Source: WRGA01 sp031553395
GTDB lineage: Bacteria > Bacteroidota > Bacteroidia > Bacteroidales > WRGA01
Reading direction: 5' to 3'
NCBI GenBank assembly: GCA_031553395.1
Contig: JAVBLR010000008.1
Coordinates: forward strand, 1 to 64,000
DNA length: 64,000 nucleotides
In this document: positions 28,221 to 38,251 of the stretch, one piece after another
How positions within the stretch are numbered: the stretch's first letter is position 1
Layout of the letters: each line of letters begins with the position of its first letter
Program-made: the position numbers and the translations under genes
Notes under the pieces: generated by a model
What the model was told of the DNA's origin: nothing
The model's input: the letters and a program-made list of their open reading frames with translations, nothing else
Databases searched by the model: none

Positions 28221-28937
28221 TTATCTTATCATCGATTCTATTTTTCCGGTAAATTGTTGGATAGATTCCGGTGCATACATATTCAATAATCCAAGGTCGA
28301 CCGAAGATGCATTAGATACTCTGCTAAAAGGATTTTGTCCGTATTTTCTGTTTACAGTAATTGCTTTATCAACAGTATAAGAAGCAAATTCCAACATAAA
28401 TTCATCTACTTTAAATTCGTATTCTTCACCTTTACTTATAAAACTCAACCAGTAAAATTTACTATTAGAGCCTTGATTGCTTAATACATATTTAGCAGCT
28501 TTCATGGCATCCGAATCTCTTTTCATTTGTACGTTTTCGATTGATTTCAAATCAAAAACAGCATGTTCTACAATCATTTTACCGTCAGATTGCAAAAAGT
28601 GCATTTCATCCCCTGCAATAGCCAGATAACAAAGGCTCATATCGAATGTTTCGGTCATTGTAACCATTTCCATCGCACCCTTTAATATTTTCCCAGCAAT
28701 TCCTTTTTTAGGTGAACAATTAACAATACAATCAATATCTTTTTCCACAGCATCTCTTATCATTCCAAGTTTGTCGGGATTTGAGTAAAATTCGGCAACA
28801 ACACCAGCTTTATCTTCTGTCCATTTTTGAGCAGCTTCATTATAGGCATTTACTGTTTTTGCCATAAATTTGTCTTTAAACAAATAGAAAACAACGAAAA
28901 TACCACCAATGATGATAATTGGAATAATGTACAACAT
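28221..28937 (-). CDS. Membrane-anchored protein of unknown function
   Basis: A 238-residue protein with one N-terminal membrane helix (about 2-20) and a cytoplasmic body. The body is mixed alpha/beta with no catalytic motif that I can name; LCYLAIAGDEMHFLQSDG and VFDLKSIENVQMKRD suggest a PH-like or bPH fold sensing domain. No signal-peptide cleavage site. It ends before a strong hairpin and lies 60 bp upstream-side of another small membrane protein gene on the same strand. Confidence 0.6.
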   Translation of the reverse strand: MLYIIPIIIIGGIFVVFYLFKDKFMAKTVNAYNEAAQKWTEDKAGVVAEFYSNPDKLGMIRDAVEKDIDCIVNCSPKKGIAGKILKGAMEMVTMTETFDMSLCYLAIAGDEMHFLQSDGKMIVEHAVFDLKSIENVQMKRDSDAMKAAKYVLSNQGSNSKFYWLSFISKGEEYEFKVDEFMLEFASYTVDKAITVNRKYGQNPFSRVSNASSVDLGLLNMYAPESIQQFTGKIESMIR

Positions 28938-28997
28938 AATGATAGAATTTAATTAGTGAATATTTATAAATTAGTTATTGTATTATTTGGTTGAAGA

Positions 28998-29246
28998 TCA
29001 AAGGTGTTTTTTTCTAACACGGCCGATTTCTTCATCAATATCAACTTTTCGAGCCCTTATCATAAAACCAAATACAAGAAGGAATAAGCCAATTAGTACA
29101 CCTGTTACGAGATATATTTTCCCTCCAATATTTCCCCAAAAGATACAGATAAAACAAAAAAGAGCAAGCGAACCGCCAAAATAGCTTATTACATGTCCCA
29201 TTAGTGTTCGAAACCAAGCCTTCGAATTACTTTGTAGTTTGGTCAT
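28998..29246 (-). CDS. Small two-helix membrane protein
   Basis: An 82-residue protein with two hydrophobic helices (about 15-38 and 41-66) and a basic C-terminal tail (ARKVDIDEEIGRVRKKHL). No recognised family. Same strand as its two neighbours, which may form a loose operon. Confidence 0.55.
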   Translation of the reverse strand: MTKLQSNSKAWFRTLMGHVISYFGGSLALFCFICIFWGNIGGKIYLVTGVLIGLFLLVFGFMIRARKVDIDEEIGRVRKKHL

Positions 29247-29511
29247 ATATCAAATTTTAAGTTATATATTTTCTAAAAGCACAAAAATAATACTTTTATA
29301 TAAAAAGCAGATTTTTTCTGATTAATTTCCGTTGAAAATGAGATTTTTATTATACGCAATAATTGCTTCATTACAAAAAATCCCAACTTCTTTCACAAGA
29401 AATTGGGAACAAATAAAAAGCGTTAGTAATATTCTTGCTTAGAAAATCGCCATTTTCAAACGCAACAAGAATAAGTGAGTTATGCTCACGTTTATTTTTT
29501 AATTATATTTT

Positions 29512-31320
29512 TCAAAACATAAATGAGAATCCGGCCATCGCGCTGATTCCTTGCTCGGGATATGTATACCAATACTCATACTTCCGATTAAGCAAATTAT
29601 TTAATTGAACATAAATGGAAAACGATTTATTGAAATTATAATTAGCGCCTAATGTCAGGTTTTGAATATCTTTCATTTTTTCTGCTTTCAAATCCGAAAA
29701 AATAGCCCCACTAGTTGTATAATCTCCCAATAAACCATATCTTCCTGATTGCCAATCGAACCCGACATTAGCCTTAAGTTGAGGTAATATGGCAACATCA
29801 ATTGAAGCATTTACATCAAAATCCGGAGCATTGATAGGTTTTGTAATTTTATCTCCATCAATAGAAAGTTCCGTATCCCAGAAATTCTTTGCCAATTGAA
29901 GAGAAACTCCAATTTTATCCTGATGATTAAATGAAATTTCGCCACCAACCTGCATTAAATTCGATTTATCGTATAATCCATATTCAAAGGCATTCGCAAA
30001 AGTAGAATTTCCGGAAATATCATAATTTGTCCGATAATAGAAATGATTATCTTGCATATTCTGATAACGAAAATAAGCATTGAAAAACCATTTGTCCAAA
30101 GCGCTTGATTTTATTCCAAAGCGCCCGTCAATAGGAGCATAACTATCTTCAACTTTTATTCCGGGATTTAGATAGCGATTTTCTTTAGCAATATAAGCTG
30201 CGGAATAATCTTTTTTTCCGCCTTCGGCATGAAGATACAACCAAGTATCTTTCGAAATGCTATATTCTGCCAAGAAATCAGGAGCAACGGTAAATTTATT
30301 GTCTCCTTCCGAAGCAATTACAAGATTTGCCCCAACATGTAATTTCCATTTGTCTTTTTCCTCCATTTCGAAATAAGGAGTCAATGAAACATGTGTATGA
30401 TTGTCTATATCAGATTCATATTGACTTGTTTGATAAGAGAAATAATCAACATCAGCCGAAAACCCAATCGTTGTGCTTTCCAATTCTTTATTCAAATCCA
30501 ATGTTGTGCAAATATTATTTTCTTTAAGACCCTTATCTCCATTAAATTGTCCAAATTTTTTCATGAAATAAGAATAACTGATTTGAGCTTCATAATTTAT
30601 TCCACCATCATGAGTAGATTTGATTCCCACAGAAGGATTTATTAATTGATGAACCTGAGCTTTATTCGGAATTGTAGCGTTAGGGTCTTCAAATTTATTG
30701 TATCCATAGAAATTAAATCCGGTATATCCGTAATTTACTTCAGTCTTCAAATCGAAATATTCAAACCGGTGTTTGTAAAAAGCATTAAAAAGATTATCAT
30801 TTAGCTTTGCTTTTTCCGAAGAATTATCCTGCAAATATTTCACATCCCCATTGGTAGAAAAATGATTTCCTGAAATTCGTAAATAATCGCTTTCGGAATT
30901 CAAAACCTCAGATCCTGCTGCGCCTTTGATATTCATGTAGTTTCCTCCACCGAAAGTAACATAACCTCTTTTATCGTACAACATCGGTTCTGTTCCGAAA
31001 TGTTCGGCTTGCAAGTTGGCAAATTCAGTTTCGGGATAGGTGGTAATCGACCAAGGAGAATATTCAATGGTTGCTTTTACCGGCATCGGGTCTTCGACCG
31101 GAGGCAATATATTTACCTTATTTGCATCTTGAATGACTGGTGTGTATTCTCCTTCCAAAAGCATTTCCCGCCTCAGAGTGGTATCTTTCTTTTGAGTATT
31201 ATCGGGAGTTTCTCCAAAAATATTGGTTGCAAATAGAACTGTCAGTACACAGAATATTATTTTTTTCTCAAACATACTATCGAACTTATTAAGAATTTTA
31301 GATTTTAAATCAATTGGCAT
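29512..31320 (-). CDS. Outer-membrane beta-barrel protein (TonB-receptor-like barrel without plug)
   Basis: A 602-residue outer-membrane barrel. A signal peptide is visible at MFEKKIIFCVLTVLFATN (residues 16-33), so translation may start at 31275, although an ATG at 31320 immediately follows the TPR gene stop (TAATATG) and could be coupled. The rest is alternating aromatic/polar strands with N/D/G-rich turns, ending in AGFSFMF, the C-terminal Phe needed for barrel insertion. It is paired with the TPR protein, an arrangement I know from other Bacteroidales. Function unknown. Confidence 0.8.
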   Translation of the reverse strand: MPIDLKSKILNKFDSMFEKKIIFCVLTVLFATNIFGETPDNTQKKDTTLRREMLLEGEYTPVIQDANKVNILPPVEDPMPVKATIEYSPWSITTYPETEFANLQAEHFGTEPMLYDKRGYVTFGGGNYMNIKGAAGSEVLNSESDYLRISGNHFSTNGDVKYLQDNSSEKAKLNDNLFNAFYKHRFEYFDLKTEVNYGYTGFNFYGYNKFEDPNATIPNKAQVHQLINPSVGIKSTHDGGINYEAQISYSYFMKKFGQFNGDKGLKENNICTTLDLNKELESTTIGFSADVDYFSYQTSQYESDIDNHTHVSLTPYFEMEEKDKWKLHVGANLVIASEGDNKFTVAPDFLAEYSISKDTWLYLHAEGGKKDYSAAYIAKENRYLNPGIKVEDSYAPIDGRFGIKSSALDKWFFNAYFRYQNMQDNHFYYRTNYDISGNSTFANAFEYGLYDKSNLMQVGGEISFNHQDKIGVSLQLAKNFWDTELSIDGDKITKPINAPDFDVNASIDVAILPQLKANVGFDWQSGRYGLLGDYTTSGAIFSDLKAEKMKDIQNLTLGANYNFNKSFSIYVQLNNLLNRKYEYWYTYPEQGISAMAGFSFMF

Positions 31321-31321
31321 A

Positions 31322-34300
31322 TTACTTTACCTTCTTCATCCTATCTTCTATCAATGCAGGAATATCATCTCCAGTTGCCTTGTAATTGGTTTGCAGACTT
31401 TGTAAATATTGTTTTGCCTGAAATTTATCATTTTTGGCAATGTTTATATCTGCCATCAAAATAAATGCACGAGCCAACCAGTAAGAGTGTTGTGTACCTT
31501 TTTGAATAAAATCCATCGCTTCTTTTTCGGCTTTATCATTCTGTTTACTATCAAAATAATATTGTGCCAATAAATATTTTGCTTCTGCACCGTAAATATT
31601 ACGGGTATCTTTCGAAAGCGTTTGGAAATCTTCTACAGCTTTACTTGCATTATTTAATTTCAAATTGGCTTTAGCACGAGCATACAAAGCTTCATTTGCC
31701 AATTCGGGAGAAAGTTTTTTGTCTTGTAATAATTCATTTGCGGCGGTAATGGCATCTTGCGACTTATTTAATAATCCGGCACAACGCAACATTCCGATTT
31801 TGGCCGCTTGCTGATTATCTTTTTGTTCAGCTTTGACATTCAATGTTTTGAAGCAATTCAATGCTTTTTCGTAATTCTTTTGCAGATAAGCAATTTCGGC
31901 AGCACGAGCTAATGCCTCTTCCGTAAATTTATTATCCGGAGCATTTACTACTTTTGCATATTCATCGGCAGCTTCGTTGTATTTTTTGTCAGCAAGATAA
32001 GCCGAACCTAAATAATAATGTGCATTTGCAGAGAAAGCTCCATTGGGGAAATTTTGTAAATAACCGGTTAAAGCTGTTTTTGCTTTGGCATTCTCATTAC
32101 GCATGTATAATTTCTCCGCAGCCAAGTAAGTAAGCGAATCCTGTTCACTGATATCAAATTTTACTTGTCCGCCCAATGATTTTACATAAGCGGCATATCC
32201 TTGAATATCATTCTTATCCATATAAACCGTTTTCAAATCCTGAACAGCAATTTGCGCTTCCTCACTTCCGGGATAATTGGCAATCACTTTCTTATAAGCT
32301 GTGATTGCGTTATCCAAATCTTTACTATCGAAATACAACATTGCCTTTTGTAGTCCGGCTTTTCGTGCCCACGAACTTTTGGAGAATTTCGACTCCAAGT
32401 CACTGAATGTTGCAATTGCATTGCTGTTTTGTCCCAACATTACATAAGCGCGGCCTTTTTCGAAATAAGCATCCGGAAGATATTCCGATTGTGGGTAAGA
32501 ACTTATCAGTTTATTTAATGTATTAATTTTCCCATTATAATCCTTTTGTAATCCCATCACATACGCCTTTTGAAAAGATGCATAATCTCCACTGCCTCCT
32601 GCAGCAAGGGCTTTATTGTAACTTGCTTCGGCTTGGGATAAATTGCGTGCAAAGAAATAGCAATCGCCAATACGATTGTATGCATCGGCATAAGTTGCTT
32701 TATTTGTATTAGTCTCGGCCGAAACATACTTATTCAAATTACTCAAAGCAGATGAATAATTTTTTTGTTTGAAATAGGTATATCCCAAGTTATACAACGC
32801 CGACGAATATGTTTCCTTATCTCTTCCGGATGTTTGGGATAAATAGGTTTCGTAATCGGCAATTGCATTTTTGTAATTACTTAATCGGTAATAGGATTCT
32901 CCGCGCCAGAAATAATCCAAGGCTTTGGTTTCAGAGTTATAATTTCCTAATTGTAATGATTGGGTAAAATTTTGAATAGCCGTTTGAAAGTCACTGTTTG
33001 CGAAATGTTGTGTACCGATTTGAAATAAAATATCCTGTTTAGCACCCAAAATTTTTGTAGTCGGATTTTTGATTTTGTTGATAGATGCCAAAGCCGAACT
33101 ATAATTTTTTGTAGTCAAATAAGTTTCTACCAAACAGTCATTTACTTTATCTGTATAAGCCGAATTGGGGAACATATTCAAAAACTTTTCGAATATTGTT
33201 ACCGATTCTCCGAATGCCGAATACGAAGTTTCGTGAATCAGCAACCCGCAATTAAACATGGCAACTTCCTGAATTTGTTTGTCGAACGACATATTCGAAG
33301 CTGCTTCAAAAGCCATCCGTGCATTGTTTTTGTCATTCAGCTTCAAATAACTTTGTCCTAATAATAAATACGTATTTTGTGTTGTAATATCATTATCCGT
33401 AGATACTTTGCTTAAATTCTGAACTGCATTCGAAAAATTATTTTCCTTGAAATAAGCAGCTCCCAATAGATAATAACTGCTTCGCAACGGTTCGGAAGCA
33501 TTATTTACATATTGGCTAAGATATTGAATAGTTTGTGATACACTTCCTGAATAATAATAACTTTCACCAACGATACGTTGCGTTTCCAAGCGTTTGTCTG
33601 TTGATAAATCATTACTAATCAATAATTTTTCACCTAAATCAATTACATCGTTATAACGCTCGCGGGAAAAGTAAATCTGGGTAATATAAAACCCCGAAAT
33701 GGTTTTGAAATCTTTTGATTTTTGCAAAGGATTGAATGCTGCCAACGCCTTATCGTATTCTTTTTGAGAGAAATAAATATATCCTTTATAATAAGTAGCA
33801 GCCTCCTGATATTTTTTGCTGTTGGAAGACAATGCTGTAAAAAAAGCCAACGCTTGTTTGGTATCTCCTGTTTGCAATGCGCAATACGCATAACGGTAAC
33901 TATAATCTTCCTGTTCATCGGGAGATAATAACAACATATCCGATTTCTCGAACCACATCATTGCTTCCCGGTAATCATTTTCCAGGAATTTTAATGATGC
34001 CATCATAAAATTTACCCGGTTATTATACTGCGATGAAGGATAATCTTCTAAAAATTCGAGCAGCAATTTTTCTGCATCCGGACTATTTTTTGCAAATGAC
34101 GAAGACACAATGTAATAATCGGCATCTTTGATTAATTCCTTGTCAGTTGCAGTTTTTTTGTATGCCTCCATTCGTTCGATGCAAGCGATGTAATTTTCGT
34201 CGGCGTACATCTTTTTCCCTTCATCGAAAAGCTTGTTGGGATAATCTGCAATATATGTTTTCTGAGCGAAAGTAAATCCACCGAAACTAAAAATCAAGAA

Positions 34301-34327
34301 ACTGAAAATCAGAATTAATTTATTCAT
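31322..34327 (-). CDS. Large periplasmic TPR-repeat protein
   Basis: A 1001-residue protein with signal peptide (1-21, ending FTFAQ) and tetratricopeptide repeats along nearly its whole length: recurring A-x2-Y-K/N-x-A-x2-F and G-x2-Y/F-x6-A patterns every 34-38 residues. It is probably a periplasmic scaffold; the outer-membrane barrel gene follows with no gap, so the two products likely act together. It resembles the large 'tetratricopeptide repeat protein' of Bacteroidetes; no enzymatic domain. Confidence 0.85.
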   Translation of the reverse strand: MNKLILIFSFLIFSFGGFTFAQKTYIADYPNKLFDEGKKMYADENYIACIERMEAYKKTATDKELIKDADYYIVSSSFAKNSPDAEKLLLEFLEDYPSSQYNNRVNFMMASLKFLENDYREAMMWFEKSDMLLLSPDEQEDYSYRYAYCALQTGDTKQALAFFTALSSNSKKYQEAATYYKGYIYFSQKEYDKALAAFNPLQKSKDFKTISGFYITQIYFSRERYNDVIDLGEKLLISNDLSTDKRLETQRIVGESYYYSGSVSQTIQYLSQYVNNASEPLRSSYYLLGAAYFKENNFSNAVQNLSKVSTDNDITTQNTYLLLGQSYLKLNDKNNARMAFEAASNMSFDKQIQEVAMFNCGLLIHETSYSAFGESVTIFEKFLNMFPNSAYTDKVNDCLVETYLTTKNYSSALASINKIKNPTTKILGAKQDILFQIGTQHFANSDFQTAIQNFTQSLQLGNYNSETKALDYFWRGESYYRLSNYKNAIADYETYLSQTSGRDKETYSSALYNLGYTYFKQKNYSSALSNLNKYVSAETNTNKATYADAYNRIGDCYFFARNLSQAEASYNKALAAGGSGDYASFQKAYVMGLQKDYNGKINTLNKLISSYPQSEYLPDAYFEKGRAYVMLGQNSNAIATFSDLESKFSKSSWARKAGLQKAMLYFDSKDLDNAITAYKKVIANYPGSEEAQIAVQDLKTVYMDKNDIQGYAAYVKSLGGQVKFDISEQDSLTYLAAEKLYMRNENAKAKTALTGYLQNFPNGAFSANAHYYLGSAYLADKKYNEAADEYAKVVNAPDNKFTEEALARAAEIAYLQKNYEKALNCFKTLNVKAEQKDNQQAAKIGMLRCAGLLNKSQDAITAANELLQDKKLSPELANEALYARAKANLKLNNASKAVEDFQTLSKDTRNIYGAEAKYLLAQYYFDSKQNDKAEKEAMDFIQKGTQHSYWLARAFILMADINIAKNDKFQAKQYLQSLQTNYKATGDDIPALIEDRMKKVK

Positions 34328-34427
34328 AATTTTTACAAAAGTTACGAGTTATAAGATACAGGTTACAAGGCGAGGAAAATTAAGCAAATATGGTGCAAAA
34401 AATTAAATTAGCTTATTTATTTCACAC

Positions 34428-34958
34428 TTAATAACTCTTTTTATCAGAAGACTCAAAGTCTATTTTCCCATTAAACATTATGAAATAAGATGATGTATTA
34501 GAATAACCTCCTGTTTGAACCGGTTTAGTACCTTGATTTGTGTCGAAATGGATATATTTTTTTTCTACACCACTTATATTTACTCCGTTTTTAAATAAAA
34601 AGAAAAAAGGATTGTTCGTTGTTATTAAAACTTCATCCAATCCGTTAAAATTAAACTGCATATTATCAAGGATACTGTTATTCTTAAACTTTATATCCAA
34701 TCCGTTAATTGAAAAAGCATAATAATCATTCACCGAATTAGAAAGAGCAGTTCCGGGGAAGGTTTTGGCTTCTTCAAATGTAATGCTATCAATGGCTTCT
34801 AAAGGCTGGGAAAAATCTGAATTAAATAAAGTGAATTTGGCTCCTGCGTGTATTGTTGCAGTAGATTCATAGACTTCGTGTGTAAATTCGGATTCTTTTG
34901 AACATGAGGCAATTATAATAGCAAGAATTACAACAAAAAATAATTTTAAAAAATTCAT
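34428..34958 (-). CDS. Hypothetical lipoprotein
   Basis: A 176-residue protein with signal peptide and lipobox IIASC (lipid Cys19). The mature part is beta-rich without recognised domain. It is monocistronic by its distance from neighbours. Confidence 0.65.
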   Translation of the reverse strand: MNFLKLFFVVILAIIIASCSKESEFTHEVYESTATIHAGAKFTLFNSDFSQPLEAIDSITFEEAKTFPGTALSNSVNDYYAFSINGLDIKFKNNSILDNMQFNFNGLDEVLITTNNPFFFLFKNGVNISGVEKKYIHFDTNQGTKPVQTGGYSNTSSYFIMFNGKIDFESSDKKSY

Positions 34959-35121
34959 ATGTTAAGTAAATTTGATCGTGTTTTGAATAAAATGATTAGT
35001 TGATAAATAACTAACGGATAAGAAGCCGAATTATTGAGCTTTGTAAAACAATTTACCATTTTATAAATTCACTTCAAATAATATGATAAAGAACAAATCA
35101 ACCGATTTCTATATTTGATTC

Positions 35122-35166
35122 AAAAAAAGCGTATAACATTTAGAAAGGCTGTTATACGCTTTTTTT
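35122..35166. terminator. Perfect 17-bp bidirectional terminator
   Basis: AAAAAAAGCGTATAACA (35122-35138) pairs perfectly with 35150-35166 around an 11-nt loop, with A and T runs at both flanks. It ends the DUF433/DUF5615 operon on the minus strand. Confidence 0.9.
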
Positions 35167-35170
35167 ATTC

Positions 35171-35548
35171 TCAATAAATAGCTATCTTATGTTGATTAAT
35201 TAAAAGCAAACGTTCAAAATCTTCTTTGAAAAGACTAATTATAGTCTCTATTTGTTTATCCAAAAAAAGAAATAAATTTAGATTTTTGATATTCCCTAAT
35301 TGTAATAACACAATTGCTGGTGAATATCCTTTTAATAAGAAATAATCAAAAAAATCAATATCTTTTGTTATAACTATTCGATTCTCCATTGTTGCGATAG
35401 ATATGATTTCGCTGTCACTCATTAATGCACCTTCAGGATAGTCAATCACATGAGTTGCATTAAATCCTCTTCGTCTGAAAAATTCGGCCAATGAAGGCGG
35501 TAATTGAGTATCAAGTGATAAATTGAAATTCCATAATAATTTATGCAA
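35171..35548 (-). CDS. DUF5615 PIN-like toxin candidate
   Basis: A 125-residue PIN-like protein. The LDTQLPPSLAEFFRRRGF start (family form VDAQLPPALA) carries the first acidic residue D13. DSEIISIA and RIVITKDIDFFD carry the other acidic residues of the Mut7-C/DUF5615 nuclease-like fold. It overlaps the DUF433 gene by 8 bp, the standard layout of this putative toxin-antitoxin type. Family members are predicted RNases; activity here is unproven. Confidence 0.8.
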   Translation of the reverse strand: MHKLLWNFNLSLDTQLPPSLAEFFRRRGFNATHVIDYPEGALMSDSEIISIATMENRIVITKDIDFFDYFLLKGYSPAIVLLQLGNIKNLNLFLFLDKQIETIISLFKEDFERLLLINQHKIAIY

Positions 35549-35780
35549 CTTCGTTTATTAATACCATATTGCGATTATTCATTACTAAGGAAGCATAAAG
35601 CAAACATGCCGAAATATCATCCTGTTCCAAATAAGGATAATCTTTCAGAATCTCATCAAATGTCATACCTGATGCAATTAACTCCAGCATCTGAGATACT
35701 GTGAACCGCATATTACGAATAGTTGGTTTTCCCTTGCAAATATTCACATTAAGTGTAATTCTATTTAAAAGTGTATCCAT
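35541..35780 (-). CDS. DUF433 antitoxin candidate
   Basis: A 79-residue DUF433 protein: ITLNVNICKGKPTIRNMRFTV, then LIASGMTFDEILKDYPYLEQDDISACLLYA. The N-terminal winged-helix-like region is thought to bind DNA and the C-terminus to bind the DUF5615 partner encoded directly downstream. It probably represses its own operon. Confidence 0.85.
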   Translation of the reverse strand: MDTLLNRITLNVNICKGKPTIRNMRFTVSQMLELIASGMTFDEILKDYPYLEQDDISACLLYASLVMNNRNMVLINEVA

Positions 35781-35849
35781 GATTCTATTTTTCTAGTATA
35801 AGTGTAAAGATACTCATTTCGTTCACATCAACAAAATATCAAATCATCT

Positions 35850-37319
35850 TTACTCCTTCAAATATTCATCCATTGCATTTGCCGCTTTTCTACCGTCTCC
35901 CATAGCTAAGATTACAGTTGCACCGCCGCGTACAATATCGCCTCCTGCAAAAATATCGGGAATAGACGATTGCATTTTATTCTGATTTACAACCAACGTT
36001 CCCCATTTGGTAACTTCCAATCCGGAAATTGAACTGGGAATCAACGGATTCGGCGAAACGCCTACACTTACAATAACTTGGTCAACATCAATCAATTCGG
36101 TTTGTCCTTCAAGTTCAACCGGACTTCTTCTTCCTGATGCATCGGGTTCACCTAATGTCATTTTTTGCAATAACATTTGTTTTACGCGGCCTTTTTCATC
36201 ACCGTAATACTCAATCGGATTGTGCAATGTGAAGAATTCGATGCCTTCTTCTTTGGCATGTTTGATTTCTTCCACCCGGGCAGGCATTTCCTCTTCCGAA
36301 CGGCGGTAAATAATCATAGCCCTTTCTGCTCCTAAACGACGGGCAGTACGAACGGCATCCATAGAAGTATTTCCACCTCCGATAATTGCCACTTTTTTCC
36401 CAATTAATACGGGCGTATCCGATTCGGGATTAGCTGCATCCATCAAATTTACACGAGTCAGGTATTCATTAGCCGACATTACTCCATTCAGATTTTCGCC
36501 AGGAATATTCATAAAGCGCGGAAGTCCGGCACCACTACCGATAAAAATCCCTTTAAATCCTCGTTCATGCAAATCTTCGTATGTTAAAGTTCTGCCGATA
36601 ATGCAATCAGTCATGAACTTCACTCCTATTTTACGCAGAACATCTATTTCAACATCCACAATTTTATTTGGCAAACGGAATTCGGGAATACCATATTTCA
36701 AAACACCACCGATTTCGTGCAATGCTTCAAAAACAGTAACATCATATCCGAATTTTGCCATATCCAACGCAAAAGCCAATCCGGCAGGACCTGATCCAAC
36801 GGTGGCAATTTTGACTCCATTTGCCGACGCAATTTCAGGGACGGAAATTTGTCCCGATTCACGTTCATAATCCGCAGCAAAACGTTCCAGGTAACCAATA
36901 GCAACCGGTTCTTTACCCATTTTCTGAATATAAATACATTTTGCCTCACATTGTTTTTCCTGAGGGCAAACCCGTCCACAAACAGCGGGCAAAGCGCTGG
37001 TTTCTTTCAATGTTTTTGCAGCTTCGAGAAATTCGCCACGTTCGATATTTTTGACAAATTTCGGGATATTAATTGCCACCGGACATCCGCTTATACAAGT
37101 CGGATTTACGCAATCCAAACAACGTTGAGCTTCGAGCAATGCTTGTTCTTCGGTTAATCCCAAGTTTACTTCTTCATTGTTGTGGCTACGGTATTCGGGG
37201 TCTAATTCACGCATTTTTACACGTGAAATATCACCCCGTTCTTTTGCTTTTTTATTTTTACGTAATTCTTCGCGCCAAGCTTGATTCCGCTCCGACGCCA
37301 AATATTCTTCTTGTGTCAT
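35850..37319 (-). CDS. nfnB: NfnB-type NADPH oxidoreductase / glutamate synthase small-subunit homologue
   Basis: A 489-residue flavoprotein related to GltD. The N-terminus has cysteine clusters for two [4Fe-4S] centres (CLDCVNPTCISGCPV and CGRVCPQEKQCEAKC, about 68-130). An FAD-binding VGSGPAGLAFAL and an NADP-binding IGGGNTSMDAVRTARRLG follow. With the NfnA-like gene 88 bp upstream it gives the subunits of the electron-bifurcating NADH-dependent ferredoxin:NADP+ oxidoreductase, a hallmark of anaerobes. It is often annotated gltA/gltD; the missing large subunit gene supports Nfn. Confidence 0.88.
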   Translation of the reverse strand: MTQEEYLASERNQAWREELRKNKKAKERGDISRVKMRELDPEYRSHNNEEVNLGLTEEQALLEAQRCLDCVNPTCISGCPVAINIPKFVKNIERGEFLEAAKTLKETSALPAVCGRVCPQEKQCEAKCIYIQKMGKEPVAIGYLERFAADYERESGQISVPEIASANGVKIATVGSGPAGLAFALDMAKFGYDVTVFEALHEIGGVLKYGIPEFRLPNKIVDVEIDVLRKIGVKFMTDCIIGRTLTYEDLHERGFKGIFIGSGAGLPRFMNIPGENLNGVMSANEYLTRVNLMDAANPESDTPVLIGKKVAIIGGGNTSMDAVRTARRLGAERAMIIYRRSEEEMPARVEEIKHAKEEGIEFFTLHNPIEYYGDEKGRVKQMLLQKMTLGEPDASGRRSPVELEGQTELIDVDQVIVSVGVSPNPLIPSSISGLEVTKWGTLVVNQNKMQSSIPDIFAGGDIVRGGATVILAMGDGRKAANAMDEYLKE

Positions 37320-37327
37320 TGTTTTGA

Positions 37328-37400
37328 AGTTATGAGTTATAAGTTATGAGTTTAATACAAGGTATCTAAAACGCTACCTGTAACCCGTAACTTGAACTTA
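37328..37400. repeat. Word-repeat intergenic element between nfnB and nfnA
   Basis: The gap repeats GTTATGAGTTATAAGTTATGAG on one side (shown here in part as AAGTTATGAGTT) and its rough complement TAACCCGTAACTTGAACTTATAA on the other, giving an imperfect hairpin. The same word family occurs at about 34335-34370. Confidence 0.4.
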
Positions 37401-37407
37401 TAAAATA

Positions 37408-38199
37408 TTATTCTAAATCCTTATAAGAGCCTAAACGCATTAGCATTTCGTCGAAATCAACTTGATGTGCATCAAATTCGGGGCCATCAACACAAACGAA
37501 TTTGGTTTTTCCACCTACAGTTACCCGGCAAGCTCCGCACATTCCGGTTCCGTCTACCATAATGGTATTCAAAGATGCAACGGTTGGAATATTGTATTTC
37601 TTTGTAAGCAGAGAAACGAATTTCATCATAATTGCCGGTCCGATTGTTACGCACATATCTACCTTTTCCCGATTTATAACATCCTCTACTCCATTGGTTA
37701 CCAATCCTTTTTTACCATAAGAACCATCGTCAGTCATTACAATTACTTCATCGGAATTCTTTTTCATTTCATCTTCCAAAATGATTAAATCCTTGGTGCG
37801 TGCGGCAAGTACAACAATAACTTTATTCCCGGCTTTTTTCAATGCTTCGACGATAGGCAACATAGGCGCTGTTCCTACACCTCCACAAGCACAAACAACC
37901 GTTCCGAAATTCTCGATATGAGTTGCTTTTCCTAATGGGCCAACAACATCGGTTATATAATCACCTTCGTTCAAAGCACAAATCTTTTGAGACGATTTTC
38001 CAACATTTTGAATAACCAACGTAATTGTACCTTTCTGAACATCAGAAGATGCAATGGTTAGTGGAACCCGCTCCCCTTTTTGTCCGACACGAACAATAAC
38101 AAAATGTCCAGCTTTCCTTGCTTTAGCAATCAAAGGAGCCTCTACTTCGAGTTTTACTACGTTTTTTGAAAAATACTCTTTGCTTACAATTTTATTCAT
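37408..38199 (-). CDS. nfnA: NfnA-type FAD/NAD and [2Fe-2S] subunit
   Basis: A 263-residue ferredoxin-NADP reductase-like protein: FVIVRVGQKGERVPLTIAS binds FAD, CACGGVGTAPMLPIVEAL binds NAD, and DGTGMCGACRVTVGG plus FVCVDGPEFDAHQVDF holds the [2Fe-2S] cysteines. It forms the NfnAB complex with the next gene. The frame is open to 38250, but the promoter (38220-38251) lies over that stretch, so the ATG at 38199 (MNKIVSKEYFS) is the start. Confidence 0.9.
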   Translation of the reverse strand: MNKIVSKEYFSKNVVKLEVEAPLIAKARKAGHFVIVRVGQKGERVPLTIASSDVQKGTITLVIQNVGKSSQKICALNEGDYITDVVGPLGKATHIENFGTVVCACGGVGTAPMLPIVEALKKAGNKVIVVLAARTKDLIILEDEMKKNSDEVIVMTDDGSYGKKGLVTNGVEDVINREKVDMCVTIGPAIMMKFVSLLTKKYNIPTVASLNTIMVDGTGMCGACRVTVGGKTKFVCVDGPEFDAHQVDFDEMLMRLGSYKDLE

Positions 38200-38219
38200 T
38201 GCTTTTTTATTAAGATGCG

Positions 38220-38251
38220 CAAAGGTAGTGTTTAAACACAAATAAATCAAT
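38220..38251 (-). promoter_or_regulatory. Promoter of nfnAB
   Basis: On the minus strand ATTG (38248-38251), 20-bp spacer, TACCTTTG (38220-38227). The expected start near 38213 leaves a short leader before the ATG at 38199, which decides the start codon. Confidence 0.65.

Noticed and set aside
35850..37319. Glutamate synthase small subunit (gltD)
   Set aside because: No large subunit gene is present and the NfnA-like gene is adjacent, so NfnAB is the better reading.
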